A stretch of 64,000 nucleotides of DNA from Aldehydirespirator sp965116865. GTDB taxonomy: Bacteria > Actinomycetota > Acidimicrobiia > Acidimicrobiales > Aldehydirespiratoraceae. Where the stretch lies: contig OZ220727.1 of NCBI GenBank assembly GCA_965116865.1, positions 1,798,001 to 1,862,000 on the forward strand, read 5' to 3'. Positions 53,164-61,925 of the stretch are shown piece by piece. Below the pieces are notes generated by a model that saw nothing but the letters and a program-made list of their open reading frames with translations, was not told the origin of the DNA and ran no database searches. The translations under genes were made by a program, and so were the position numbers. Within the stretch, counting starts at the first letter, position 1. Each line of letters opens with the position of its first letter.

Positions 53164-53735
53164 CCACCCGTACTGCGGTGAGCTATTTGCGAGGGGTCCA
53201 AGACACGAAACGGCGTCCTCGCCCCCCCCCGAAACCCGGCGCACCCCGTACTGCGGTGAGCTATTTGCGAGGGCGCGGTCGTCGACGCAGCTGCTGGCGA
53301 CGATCATGCCAGCGCACCCCGTACTGCGGTGAGCTATTTGCGAGGGGTCCAAGACACGAAACGGCGTCCTCACCCCCCGAAACCCGGCGCACCCCGTACT
53401 GCGGTGAGCTATTTGCGAGGGGTCCAAGACACGAAACGGCGTCCTCACCCCCCGAAACCCGGCGCACCCGATACTGCGGTGAGCTATTTGCGAGGGCGCG
53501 GTCGTCGACGCAGCTGCTGGCGACGATCATGCCAGCGCACCCCGTACTGCGGTGAGCTATTTGCGAGGGGTCCAAGACACGAAACGGCGTCCTCACCCCC
53601 CGAAACCCGGCGCACCCCGTACTGCGGTGGGCTATTTGCGAGGCCCGGGCCGCCGACCGGCTGGGCGTCGAGATGCACCCGACGCACCCCGTACTGCGGT
53701 GGGCTATTTGCGAGGGGTCCAAGACACGAAACGGC
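53164..53735. repeat. CRISPR-like minisatellite, 29-bp constant block with 43-46-bp recurring inserts
   Basis: Eight copies of a 29-bp block (core CGTACTGCGGTGAGCTATTT) alternate with inserts of three kinds. GGTCCAAGACACGAAACGGC type occurs five times, GCGCGGTCGTCGACGCAGCT type twice, and CCCGGGCCGCCGACCGGCTG type once. Periods are 73-75 bp. Because inserts recur and no cas gene is near, it is a minisatellite rather than a CRISPR. The last insert runs straight into the MATE gene fragment. Confidence 0.9.
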
Positions 53736-55154
53736 CCTTCGCTGTGGCGCTGGGAACGGCGGTCGGGAACCTCGTGCTCGAGGTGGTGCTGGTGTACGGC
53801 CTCGACCAGGGCATCGGCGCCTCGGCGCTGTCGACGGTTGTGGCACAGACCGCGGCCGCGGCCACCTTCGTGTGGTGGATCCGACAGGCCGTGGCCCGCC
53901 ACGACGTGAGCCTGCGGCCCGACCCGACAGTCATCCGGCGCCTGGCCGTCGCGGGCTGGGACCTGCTGATCCGGACCTCGGCACTGCGGGCCAGCCTGAC
54001 CGTCACGGTAGCCATGGCAGCCCGGATCGGCACCTACGATCTGGCCGCGCACCAGATCGTGTTCGAGGTATGGACGGTGCTGGCCCTGGTGCTCGACGCA
54101 ACGGCCATCGCGGGACAAGCCCTGATCGGCCTGGCACTGGGCGCCGGACAACCCGCCCGGGCCCGGGCGCTGGGCCGGCGAATGATCGGCTGGGGCCTGT
54201 TGTCGGGCGTAATGACGGGAGCAGCGGTGCTGTCTCTGTCGCCGGTTCTGCCCCAAGTGTTCACCTCCGACGCCGCCGTGGTCACGCTGGCCGCCTTCCT
54301 GCTGCTGCACGTCGGATTCTCCCAACCGGCCGCAAGAGTGGTGTTCACCCTCGACGGCGTGCTGATCGGCGCTGGCGATCTCCGTTTCCTAGCGGTGTCC
54401 ATGGTCAGCGCGGGCGCAGTGCTCGTAAGCGCCACGGGATCGACTGATACGGTCCGTGCGGTAGCGGTGTCCATGGTCGACGCGGACGCAGTGCTCATAA
54501 GCCTGCGCAGGGAGCGGATCTCGATCACCGCGCAGCGACGTGCCCATGGTCGACGCGGACGCAGTGCTCATAAGCCTGCGCAGGGAGCGGATCTCGATCA
54601 CCGCGCAGCGACGTATCCATGGTCGACGCGGACGCAGTGCTCATAAGCCTGCGCAGGGAGCGGATCTCGATCACCGCGCAGCGACGTGCCCATGGTCGAC
54701 GCGGACGCAGTGCTCATAAGCCTGCGCAGGGAGCGGATCTCGATCACCGCGCAGCGACGTATCCATGGTCGACGCGGACGCAGTGCTCATAAGCCTGCGC
54801 AGGGAGCGGATCTCGATCACCGCGCAGCGACGTGCCCATGGTCGACGCGGACGCAGTGCTCATAAGCCTGCGCAGGGAGCGGATCTCGATCACCGCGCAG
54901 CGACGTATCCATGGTCGACGCGGACGCAGTGCTCATAAGCCTGCGCAGGGAGCGGATCTCGATCACCGCGCAGCGACGTATCCATGGTCGGCGCGGGCGC
55001 AGTGCTCATAAGCGGCGGCCTGCTGGTTGTGGCTGCCGGTGCGGGCATCGGCTGGCTCTGGGCCGCCCTGCACGCCTGGATGGCGACCCGCCTCGGACTG
55101 ATGCTGTGGCGCTTCGCCGGCTCCGCCTGGCAGGTCACCGGTGCCGACCACTAG
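53736..55154 (+). pseudogene. MATE-family efflux transporter, 5' part lost and 3' part out of frame
   Basis: From 53736 the frame encodes the middle of a DinF-type MATE transporter: FAVALGTAVGNLVLEVVLVY, ASALSTVVAQTAAAATFVWW, YDLAAHQIVFEVWTVLALVL, and VVFTLDGVLIGAGDLRFLA. The N-terminal 150 or so residues are missing; a minisatellite takes their place. At GDLRFLAVSMV the sequence enters a 73-bp array. The normal C-terminus (MVGAGAVLISGGLLVVAAGA to QVTGADH, stop at 55154) follows the array in a different frame (+1). A single 72-bp and seven 73-bp steps separate the two parts. Non-functional as sequenced. Confidence 0.85.
54473..54990. repeat. Tandem array, 73-bp unit, seven copies, inside the MATE gene
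   Basis: ATGGTCGACGCGGACGCAGT begins at 54473, 54546, 54619, 54692, 54765, 54838 and 54911, with a partial at 54984. The unit was formed from MATE coding sequence (ATGGTCAGCGCGGGCGCAGT at 54401). 73 is not divisible by 3, so copy number sets the reading frame of the C-terminal part. Confidence 0.97.
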
Positions 55155-55213
55155 CCGGGGCCGGTGAGATCAAGTCCGGCGCTCTGCGAATCCAACGGCT
55201 CGTGCTTCGCACT

Positions 55214-55588
55214 ATGTCGCTCGCAGAACACGGTCTGTCCACTGCCGCGGTGTCGCTGGCCGAACTGCTGCGGGGCAGACACCGCCCAGCACCGCTGACC
55301 GACCCAAACAACGTGAACGACGACGGCATGATCACAGTTACCGCCAACCGCGTCATGGTGCGCGGTGATTGGCTAGCCAGCGGCGTGAACAACGACGGCA
55401 TGATCACAGTTACCGCCAACCGCGTCATGGTGCGCGGTGATTGGCTAGCCAGCGGCGTGAACAACGACGGCATGATCACAGTTACCGCCAACCGCGTCAT
55501 GGTGCGCGGTGATTGGCTAGCCAGCGGCGTGAACGACGACGGCATGATCACAGTTACCGCCAAGACAGACACCGCCCAGCACCGCTGA
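55214..55588 (+). CDS. Hypothetical ORF with 24-residue repeats
   Basis: A 124-codon open frame beginning MSLAEHGLSTAAVSLAELLR, then nearly four units of NDDGMITVTANRVMVRGDWL. I do not recognise it. No ribosome-binding site and the repeats alone keep the frame open, so it may be an array with a chance ORF. The block GTCGCTGGCCGAACTGCTGC at 55252 is repeated in similar form near 55777. 55589-55836 shows only a diverged, shortened continuation of the repeat. Confidence 0.25.
   Translation: MSLAEHGLSTAAVSLAELLRGRHRPAPLTDPNNVNDDGMITVTANRVMVRGDWLASGVNNDGMITVTANRVMVRGDWLASGVNNDGMITVTANRVMVRGDWLASGVNDDGMITVTAKTDTAQHR
55311..55577. repeat. Tandem array, 72-bp unit, about 3.7 copies
   Basis: GTGAACAACGACGGCATGAT recurs at about 55314, 55386, 55458 and 55530. 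Units are almost identical. Downstream (55604-55730) a diverged relative with GTGGTCACGGTTGCCGCCAG occurs. Confidence 0.92.
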
Positions 55589-55836
55589 CCGACCCAAACA
55601 ACGTGAACGACGATGGCGTGGTCACGGTTGCCGCCAGCCGCGTCATGGTGCGCGGTGTTTGGCTGGTCGGCGGCGTGGATGACGGCGGCGTGGATGACGA
55701 CGGTGTGGTCACGGTTGCCGCCAGAGCAGACACCGCCCGGCACCGCTGACCGACCTGCTGGCGGACGAGGTGCGGTGTCGCTGGCCGAGCTGCTGCGGGG
55801 CGGGCGGCGGGCTCGGGGGTCTGACCGCTCGGCTCC

Positions 55837-58800
55837 TCAGGCGGCGGGGTCGAGGCCGAGAGCGCGTTGCAGGAAACTAGCCATCTGAGCCCTCGTCACA
55901 GACCGCTCAGGACAGAACCGCAACGGAACAGTCCCACAACCCTCCGTGACACCATGACCACGCAACGCGTCGATCGCCGCCGCATGCACACTGCGGGGAT
56001 CCACATCGCTGAACCCCGCAGACCGCGCCGCCGCGTCGAGGCCGAGAGCGCGTTGCAGGAAACTAGCCATCTGAGCCCTCGTCACAGACCGCTCAGGACA
56101 GAACCGCAACGGAACAGTCCCGCAACCCTCCGTGACACCATGACGGCGCAACGCGTCGATCGCCGCCGCATGCACGCTGTTGGGATCCACATCGCTGAAC
56201 CCCGCAGACCGCGCCGCCGCGTCGAGATCGAGGGCACGCCTCAAGAAACTAGCCATCTGAGCCCTCGTCACAGACCGCTCAGGACAGAAACGCAACGGAA
56301 CAGTCCCACAACCCTCCGTGACACCATGACGGCGCAACGCGTCGATCGCCGCCGCATGCACGCTGTTGGGATCCACATCGCTGAACGGGCCGACCCGCGT
56401 CACCTCCTCCCGTGGAGAACTTGGAGGACTCGGCGGCGGCGGAGTCGGAGGCGGAGGCGGAGGCGGAGGCGGCGGCGGGGGCGGCGGAGGCGGGGGCGGA
56501 GCGGCGTCGTCGTCGGTGACGGTCAACACGACGTCGTCGGGACCGGCGACGCCGATGCTGTTGACCGCGGCGCCGCTGACGGTGACGGAACGGTCGCCGC
56601 CGTTGTAACTGTTGTCGTCGACGCCGGTGACGCGCACCGTGCCCGTGCTCGCGACAGAGTCCGCAGCGATGGTCAACACAGCGTTGGCACTCAGCGTCGC
56701 CGGACCCGAGCCCAGCGACACAGTCACTATGGTCTCCGCCGCAGAAGCCCTGTCCAAAGACGCCGTCACCGCCGCGACGCCGCCGTTCTCAGAGACCGAC
56801 GACGGCGACACCGCCAGAGTCACCACCGGCGGCGAGCTGTAGACAATGAAGCGACCTGCGGAGCTGTCGGAGACCCACAGACTCGAGCCGTCGGACCACA
56901 ACCCCACCGGGTTGGAGTTGTCGGAGTGCAGTTCCAGGTCCTTGGCCGGAACATATGCCCCGTCGGCCAGGTTGTAGGCGAACAGCTTGTCCTGGGAGGA
57001 GTCGGCCACCCATACCGTGGTCCCGTCCGACCAGACGCCCCCAGCCGTGTTATTGGCAGCGGCGGTCAAGCCGATCCTCTTGGCCGGGTCGTGCTCTCCC
57101 GTCGACAGGGTGTAGGCGTACAGGCCGCCGAGCACCTCCGCCACCCACATCGTGGCCCCGTCGGACCACACCCCGAAGGCGAAGTCGTTGTCAGCGTGCA
57201 GCACGATGTCGCGGCCCGGATCGCGGGCCCCGCCGGCCAGGCTGTAGGCGAACAACTTGTCAGCGTCCCGGTCGGCCACCCACATCGTGGCGCCGTCCGA
57301 CCACACACCCTCGGGTTGGGTGTTGTTGGAGTGAAGGGCGACGTCTTTGGCCGAGTCGTGCGCCTTGGACGCCAGGCTGTAGGCGAACAACCTGTTACGG
57401 GAGATGTCGGACATCCACATGGTGGTCCCGTCGGACCACAGCCTCCCCGTTGAACTGTTGGTGGGGGCGAAGCTGAAGTCCTGGCTGCTGTCGCGGACGA
57501 AGCTCTGCACCGCGACGGTCTCGTCGTCGACGACAGCCAGCCTGGCATAGCGCGAGCCGGGCACGTCGCCGGTGACGATCACGAACCGGTTGCCGTTGAA
57601 CACGTCGTCGTCGACGTCGGGCACCGTCACCTCGACCAGCCCGGTACTGGCGGTCGTGGTCGCCGGGATCGTCAGAGTCGTGTTGGAACTGAGCGTCGCC
57701 CCCACCGACGCCGGCGACGACACCGACACCTCCACGGTGAAGGCGACCGCCGAGGCCGCGGACGAAGACGCCGTCACAGTCACCTTGCCCCCGCTCTCAG
57801 GCACAGACGCCGACGACAGCACCAGAGTCACCACCGGCAGGCTGTAGGCAAAGACCCTGCCGTCTGAGTCGGCGACCCACAGACTGGAGCCGTCGGACCA
57901 CAGCCCGGCCGGTAACTGGTTGTCGGCATGCAGGTCCAGGTCCATGGCCGGAACATATGCCCCGCCGGCCAGGCTGTAGGCGAACAGCTTGTCTTTAATG
58001 ATGTCGGCCACCCATATCGTGGTCCCGTCGGACCACACGCCCTCGGAGTCGCCGTTGGCGGAGTCGAGGGTGACGTCCTCGGACGAGTCGCGTGCGCCGT
58101 CGGCCAGGGTGTAGGCGAACAGCTTGTCAGCGTCCGGGTCGGCCACCCATATCGTGGCGCCGTCGGACCACAGCCCCGTGGGTAAGCCGTTGTCGGCGTG
58201 CAGCACGATGTCGCGGCCCGGGTCGCGGACCCCGCCGGACAGGCTGTAGGCGAACAGCTTGTCAGCGTCCGAGTCCGCCACCCACATCGTGACCCCGTCG
58301 GACCACACGCCCTCGGAGTAGACGTTGGCGGAGTCGAGGGCGATGTCCTTGGCCGGCTCTCGCGCCTTGGACGCCAGGCTGTAGGCGTACAGCGTGTCCG
58401 TCGCTGTGAAATCGCCGACCCACACGGTGGTCCTGTCGGACCACAGCCCGACCGGTATCTGGTTGTCGGCATCCAGGGTGCCGGTGCTCAAGTCCTGGCT
58501 GCTGTCGCGGACGAAGCGCTGCACCGCGACGGTCTCGTCGTCGACGACAGCCAGCCGCACGTAGCCCGGTCCGGTCACGCTGCCGGTGGCGGAGTTGTGG
58601 GTGGTTCCGGTGACGATCACGAACCGGTTGCCGTTGAACACGTCGTCAGCAACGTCGGGCACCGTCACCTCCACCAGCCCGCTGCTCGCAGTCATGGTCG
58701 CCGGGATCGTCAGAACTGTGTTGGTGCCCGAATCCGCGCCCACCGACGACGACACCGACACCTCCACGACGGTCTCATTGGGCGAGGCCCAGTCCAACGA

Positions 58801-59640
58801 CGCCGTCACAGTCACCTTGCCCCCGCTCTCGGGCACCGACGCCGACGACAGCTCCAAAGTCACCACCGACGGCGGCCGGTAGACGTAGACAGTGTCGTCG
58901 CTGTCCGCGACGAACAGCCTGACCCCGTCCGACGCCACCCCCTGCGGCTCGGTGTTGCCCGACGCCAAATCCAAGTTCTTCGACGAGTCGTATGCTCCCG
59001 TAGCCAGCGTGTAGGCATACAACTTGTTGTCGTCCCAGTCAGACACCCACAACGTCGTCCCGTCAGACCACAACCCCGTCGGGTTGGTGTTGTTGGAATC
59101 AAGGTCTATGTCCTTGCCCGAGTCGTAGGACCCCGAAGCCAGCGTGTAGGCATACACCGTGTCGTCGCCGTCGGCCACCCACAACGTCGTCCCGTCAGAC
59201 CACAACCCCCTCGGGTCGCCGTTGCCCGAATCCAGATCGAAGCCCTTCGACGCATCATGGGCCTTGTCCGACATCGCATAGGCATACACGTACGTGTCGT
59301 CGCTGTCGACCACCCACATCGTCGTCCTGTCCGACCAGACCCCCCTCGGATCCTCGTTGCTCGCCCCCGCCAAAGTACCGAAATCACTCGAAGAGGCCCG
59401 AGAACCGTCCGACACGCTGTAGGCATACAGCTTGGCGTCGTCGCTGTCGGCCACCCACAACGTCACACCATCAGACCACACCCCCCGCGGCCTCTCATTA
59501 TTCGCCGCCGCCAAACCCGTGAAATTCGAAGCACTGTCATACAAGAACTCACTGACATCCTGACCCGACGCCTGCCGCGGCTGAAGCAGCAGCACCGCCA
59601 GCGCCGCCGCCACCACCAAACAGACAACACCCCTCACCAT
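55837..59640 (-). CDS. Large secreted surface protein with WSDG propeller-like repeats, Calx-beta-like domains and three SLH domains
   Basis: A 1267-residue protein. The signal peptide is residues 1-26 (hydrophobic core AAALAVLLL). Blocks of roughly 44-residue repeats of the type GLWSDGTTLWVADSDD then KLYAYTLA, about five per block in three blocks, probably form beta-propellers. Between and after the blocks are Calx-beta-like segments (SSASVPESGGKVTVTAS, FNGNRFVIVTG). A run of prolines follows near residue 1055. Three nearly identical SLH domains end it (FSDVDPNSVHAAAIDALRRH, GCGTVPLRFCPERSVTRAQM). SLH domains anchor proteins to pyruvylated secondary wall polymer. The CsaB-like gene that could make that modification is 2.3 kb away. 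Ligand of the propellers unknown. Confidence 0.88.
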   Translation of the reverse strand: MVRGVVCLVVAAALAVLLLQPRQASGQDVSEFLYDSASNFTGLAAANNERPRGVWSDGVTLWVADSDDAKLYAYSVSDGSRASSSDFGTLAGASNEDPRGVWSDRTTMWVVDSDDTYVYAYAMSDKAHDASKGFDLDSGNGDPRGLWSDGTTLWVADGDDTVYAYTLASGSYDSGKDIDLDSNNTNPTGLWSDGTTLWVSDWDDNKLYAYTLATGAYDSSKNLDLASGNTEPQGVASDGVRLFVADSDDTVYVYRPPSVVTLELSSASVPESGGKVTVTASLDWASPNETVVEVSVSSSVGADSGTNTVLTIPATMTASSGLVEVTVPDVADDVFNGNRFVIVTGTTHNSATGSVTGPGYVRLAVVDDETVAVQRFVRDSSQDLSTGTLDADNQIPVGLWSDRTTVWVGDFTATDTLYAYSLASKAREPAKDIALDSANVYSEGVWSDGVTMWVADSDADKLFAYSLSGGVRDPGRDIVLHADNGLPTGLWSDGATIWVADPDADKLFAYTLADGARDSSEDVTLDSANGDSEGVWSDGTTIWVADIIKDKLFAYSLAGGAYVPAMDLDLHADNQLPAGLWSDGSSLWVADSDGRVFAYSLPVVTLVLSSASVPESGGKVTVTASSSAASAVAFTVEVSVSSPASVGATLSSNTTLTIPATTTASTGLVEVTVPDVDDDVFNGNRFVIVTGDVPGSRYARLAVVDDETVAVQSFVRDSSQDFSFAPTNSSTGRLWSDGTTMWMSDISRNRLFAYSLASKAHDSAKDVALHSNNTQPEGVWSDGATMWVADRDADKLFAYSLAGGARDPGRDIVLHADNDFAFGVWSDGATMWVAEVLGGLYAYTLSTGEHDPAKRIGLTAAANNTAGGVWSDGTTVWVADSSQDKLFAYNLADGAYVPAKDLELHSDNSNPVGLWSDGSSLWVSDSSAGRFIVYSSPPVVTLAVSPSSVSENGGVAAVTASLDRASAAETIVTVSLGSGPATLSANAVLTIAADSVASTGTVRVTGVDDNSYNGGDRSVTVSGAAVNSIGVAGPDDVVLTVTDDDAAPPPPPPPPPPPPPPPPPPTPPPPSPPSSPREEVTRVGPFSDVDPNSVHAAAIDALRRHGVTEGCGTVPLRFCPERSVTRAQMASFLRRALDLDAAARSAGFSDVDPNSVHAAAIDALRRHGVTEGCGTVPLRFCPERSVTRAQMASFLQRALGLDAAARSAGFSDVDPRSVHAAAIDALRGHGVTEGCGTVPLRFCPERSVTRAQMASFLQRALGLDPAA

Positions 59641-60199
59641 GTTGACCGGTCCCAGCGCAGCAGCGTCGGGACCGGTTGCTCGCCGCCCCCTTTACGTTGT
59701 TGAGTGGCTCTGGCGTGGCAGTGTCGGGACCGGTTGCTCGCCGCCCCCTTTACGTTGTTGAGTGGCTCTGGCGTGGCAGTGTCGGGACCGGTTGCTCGCC
59801 GCCCCCCCCCCGCCGCAGCGCCGAGCAAAGACCGAACGCCGCCCGGCCGCCCCGCCGCCGACACGACCGACCCAGCCCCAAAGGCTGCCCCCACAACGGC
59901 CCACTGAAAGACCCGGGCCAACCCTCGTGCCTGGACTAACCCTCGTGCCCATCACAGACCACCTCCAGTACAAATGCAGCGCCGCACCAAACTTTACAAT
60001 ATCTCAGATCTCCGTTTGAGGCTACAGCCGCACGCCCGCGACGGCGGTGCCCCCGGCGAGCACGTCGAACACCCAGGGGCCCTCCGTCGGCAGCAGGACA
60101 CAAGGCACACCGCTCCAGCGAAGGTCGCCCACGAACACCCAGCAGCGGCAGAGGACGGCGCACGGACCCCACGGGAACAGACGATTGGACCGCCGCACG
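59641..60199. other. Non-coding stretch upstream of the SLH protein gene, with 58-bp repeats
   Basis: GTCGGGACCGGTTGCTCGCC recurs with a 58-bp period at about 59668, 59726 and 59784 (2.5 copies); the last copy runs into ten C residues. 60007-60190 contains a short minus-strand open stretch (VFVGDLRWSGVPCVLL, ending DVLAGGTAVAGVRL) that I do not recognise and that may be the 3' end of a lost gene. No clear promoter for the SLH protein seen. Confidence 0.6.
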
Positions 60200-60590
60200 C
60201 AGTCTACCGCCCGCCCCGGCGAAAACACCCACCGCGGCCGCATCAACCCGGGCAGGCAACAGCCGCGTACACAGTCTATCGCCCGCCCCGGCGAAAACAC
60301 CCACCGCGGCCGCATCAACCCGGGCAGGCAACGGCCGCGTACACAGTCTACCGCCCGCCCCGGCGAAAACACCCACCGCGGCCGCATCAACCCGGGCAGG
60401 CAACGGCCGCGTACACGGTCTACCGCCCGCCCCGGCGAAAACACCCACCGCGGCCGCATCAACCCGGGCAGGCAACGGCCGCGTACACGGTCTACCGCCC
60501 GCCCCGGCGAAAACACCCACCGCGGCCGCATCAACCCGGGCAGGCAACGGCCGCGTACACGGTCTATCGCCCGCCCCGGTGAAGACACCG
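60200..60590. repeat. Tandem array, 72-bp unit, about 5.4 copies
   Basis: Unit contains TCTACCGCCCGCCCCGGCGA and GGCCGCATCAACCCGGGCAG. It begins at the unrecognised 3' fragment above and ends at the target site of IS5 copy 2 (TAA at 60593). No stop codons in two minus frames. Confidence 0.95.
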
Positions 60591-60595
60591 GCTAA

Positions 60596-61552
60596 GAGGC
60601 CGCGCGGATTGACCATCCACGGGTCGTCTGGTTGTCCCGACTGGAATGTCGGGTGTCCTGTCAACGAGACGACCGTGGAGGTCAGACACATCATGCGCGC
60701 GTTGGAGTCGGAAGTGGTGGATCCGGTGTGGGCGGCGATCGAGCCGCTTGTGCCGGTGCCTGTGGACAACCATCCCACCGGCGGGCACCGGCGCCGGATA
60801 CCGGACAAGATCGTGTTCTGGGGGATCTTGATCCGGTTGGTGACGGGCTGCTCGTGGGTCACCGCGGAGAGGCTGTTGGACGGGCGCGTGTCTGACACGA
60901 CTATGCGCGCCCGCCGCGACGAGTGGGTCGAGGCCGGAGTCTTTGAGGGCCCGGAGCCTGAGGCGCTGCGCGCCCATGACCGCATCGTGGGCCTCGACTT
61001 GTCCGAGGTGTCGGTGGACGGGTCGATCCACAAGGCGCCCTGCGGCGGCGAAGGCACCGCCAAAAGCCCTGTTGAGCGGGCCAAACTGGGCTGGAAATGG
61101 TCCATATTGGCCGACCGGGCCGGGGCGCCGGTCGCGGCGGTCGCCGACCGCGCCAACCGACACGACACCATCTTGTTCGAACCCGCACTGCGAGCCGCCC
61201 CCGAAGGGCTGCTAGCCGACGTGGAGACCCAGCACCTCGACCGCGGATACGACAACGCGCCGGCGCGCGCGGTGTGCGCCGCGATGGGCATCGACGACGA
61301 CGTGCGCGCGAAGAAGCGCCCCCGCCACGCCAAGCGCCGCAAACCCAACACGGCTCCCCTCGGGCTGCGCTGGAGCGTCGAGCGCACCAACTCGTAGCTG
61401 TCGAACTTCAGACAGACGCGCCGCAACACAGACCGCCGCCCCCAGCACCGACGAGCCCAACTCTCCCTCGCCATAACCCTCATTATCACAGCCAAACTCA
61501 TCGACCACCGCGACCGATGGAACCCCCACCCATGATCAATCCGCGCTCGCTC
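60596..61552 (+). mobile_element. IS5-family element, copy 2
   Basis: 957 bp flanked by TAA (60593-60595 and 61553-61555), with the same inverted ends as copy 1. Uninterrupted except for one in-frame TAG in the transposase. Confidence 0.9.
60693..61535 (+). CDS. IS5-family transposase with in-frame TAG at 61395-61397
   Basis: From ATG 60693 (MRALESEVVDPVWAAIEPLV) the frame runs 234 codons to RWSVERTNS and a TAG, then continues in the same frame as LSNFRQTRRNTDRRPQHRRA and QLSLAITLIITAKLIDHRDR to a TGA at 61533. IS5 relatives have tryptophan (TGG) at this place. The DDE core is otherwise recognisable: GLDLSEVSVDGSIHKAP, LADRAGAPVAAVADRANRHD, LDRGYDN. Removing about 45 residues would cost the last helix of the catalytic domain. 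The same TAG occurs in copy 1. Either both copies descend from a dead parent, or the stop is read through. Confidence 0.75.
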
Positions 61553-61702
61553 TAAGGCCAGAAGGAATCCCGGGTGACAGTCCGAGGTCATCGAAACTGC
61601 CATCGGAGTCGTCGGACCACTGGCCGTCGCGGCACCCTACCACGGCTGCATTCTGTGTTGGTTCGGATCGATGAACCCTTCAGGTTCGGATCGACCCGGC
61701 GG

Positions 61703-61776
61703 TGGAGGTGAGGGGATTCGAACCCCTGGCCTCCTCGATGCGACCGAGGCGCTCTAGCCAGCTGAGCTACACCCCC
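61703..61776 (-). tRNA. tRNA-Ala (anticodon CGC)
   Basis: On the minus strand GGGGGTG (61770-61776) pairs with CACCTCC (61704-61710), one G-T pair, discriminator A at 61703. The anticodon arm CCTCG-GTCGCAT-CGAGG gives CGC. The T arm contains GGTTCGAATCC. D arm AGCTCAGCTGGCTAGAGC. CCA not encoded. Confidence 0.95.
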
Positions 61777-61801
61777 GCAGGAATCGCGAGTCTACCGCGC
61801 T

Positions 61802-61876
61802 CAGTGCCCTGCCGGATTGCAGTGCCCTGCCGGATTGCAGTGCCCTGCCGGATTGCAGTGCCCTGCCGGATTGCAG
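61802..61876. repeat. 18-bp tandem repeat, about 4.2 copies
   Basis: CAGTGCCCTGCCGGATTG at 61802, 61820, 61838 and 61856, exact. It ends just before the probable promoter of the pyruvyl transferase gene. Confidence 0.95.
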
Positions 61877-61888
61877 TCACGGCGAACG

Positions 61889-61925
61889 TAGGCTGCTCGC
61901 TGTGTTTCTGGCAACGTTGCTGTGA
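61889..61925 (+). promoter_or_regulatory. Possible leaderless promoter and 7-codon leader ORF before the pyruvyl transferase gene
   Basis: TAGGCT (61889-61894) is 7 nt before a GTG at 61902. That GTG opens a seven-codon frame (MFLATLL) whose TGA (61923-61925) overlaps the GTG start of the next gene at 61922. The arrangement suggests leaderless translation of the short peptide coupled to the main gene. Inference from sequence only. Confidence 0.35.

Noticed and set aside
53164..53735. CRISPR array
   Set aside because: Inserts between the 29-bp blocks are repeated rather than unique, block periods vary, and there is no cas gene in the window.
54911..55588. Plus-strand ORF joining the MATE array to the 72-bp array
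   Set aside because: Its first part is the wrong frame for the MATE tail; only the later portion (from 55214) is listed, with low confidence.
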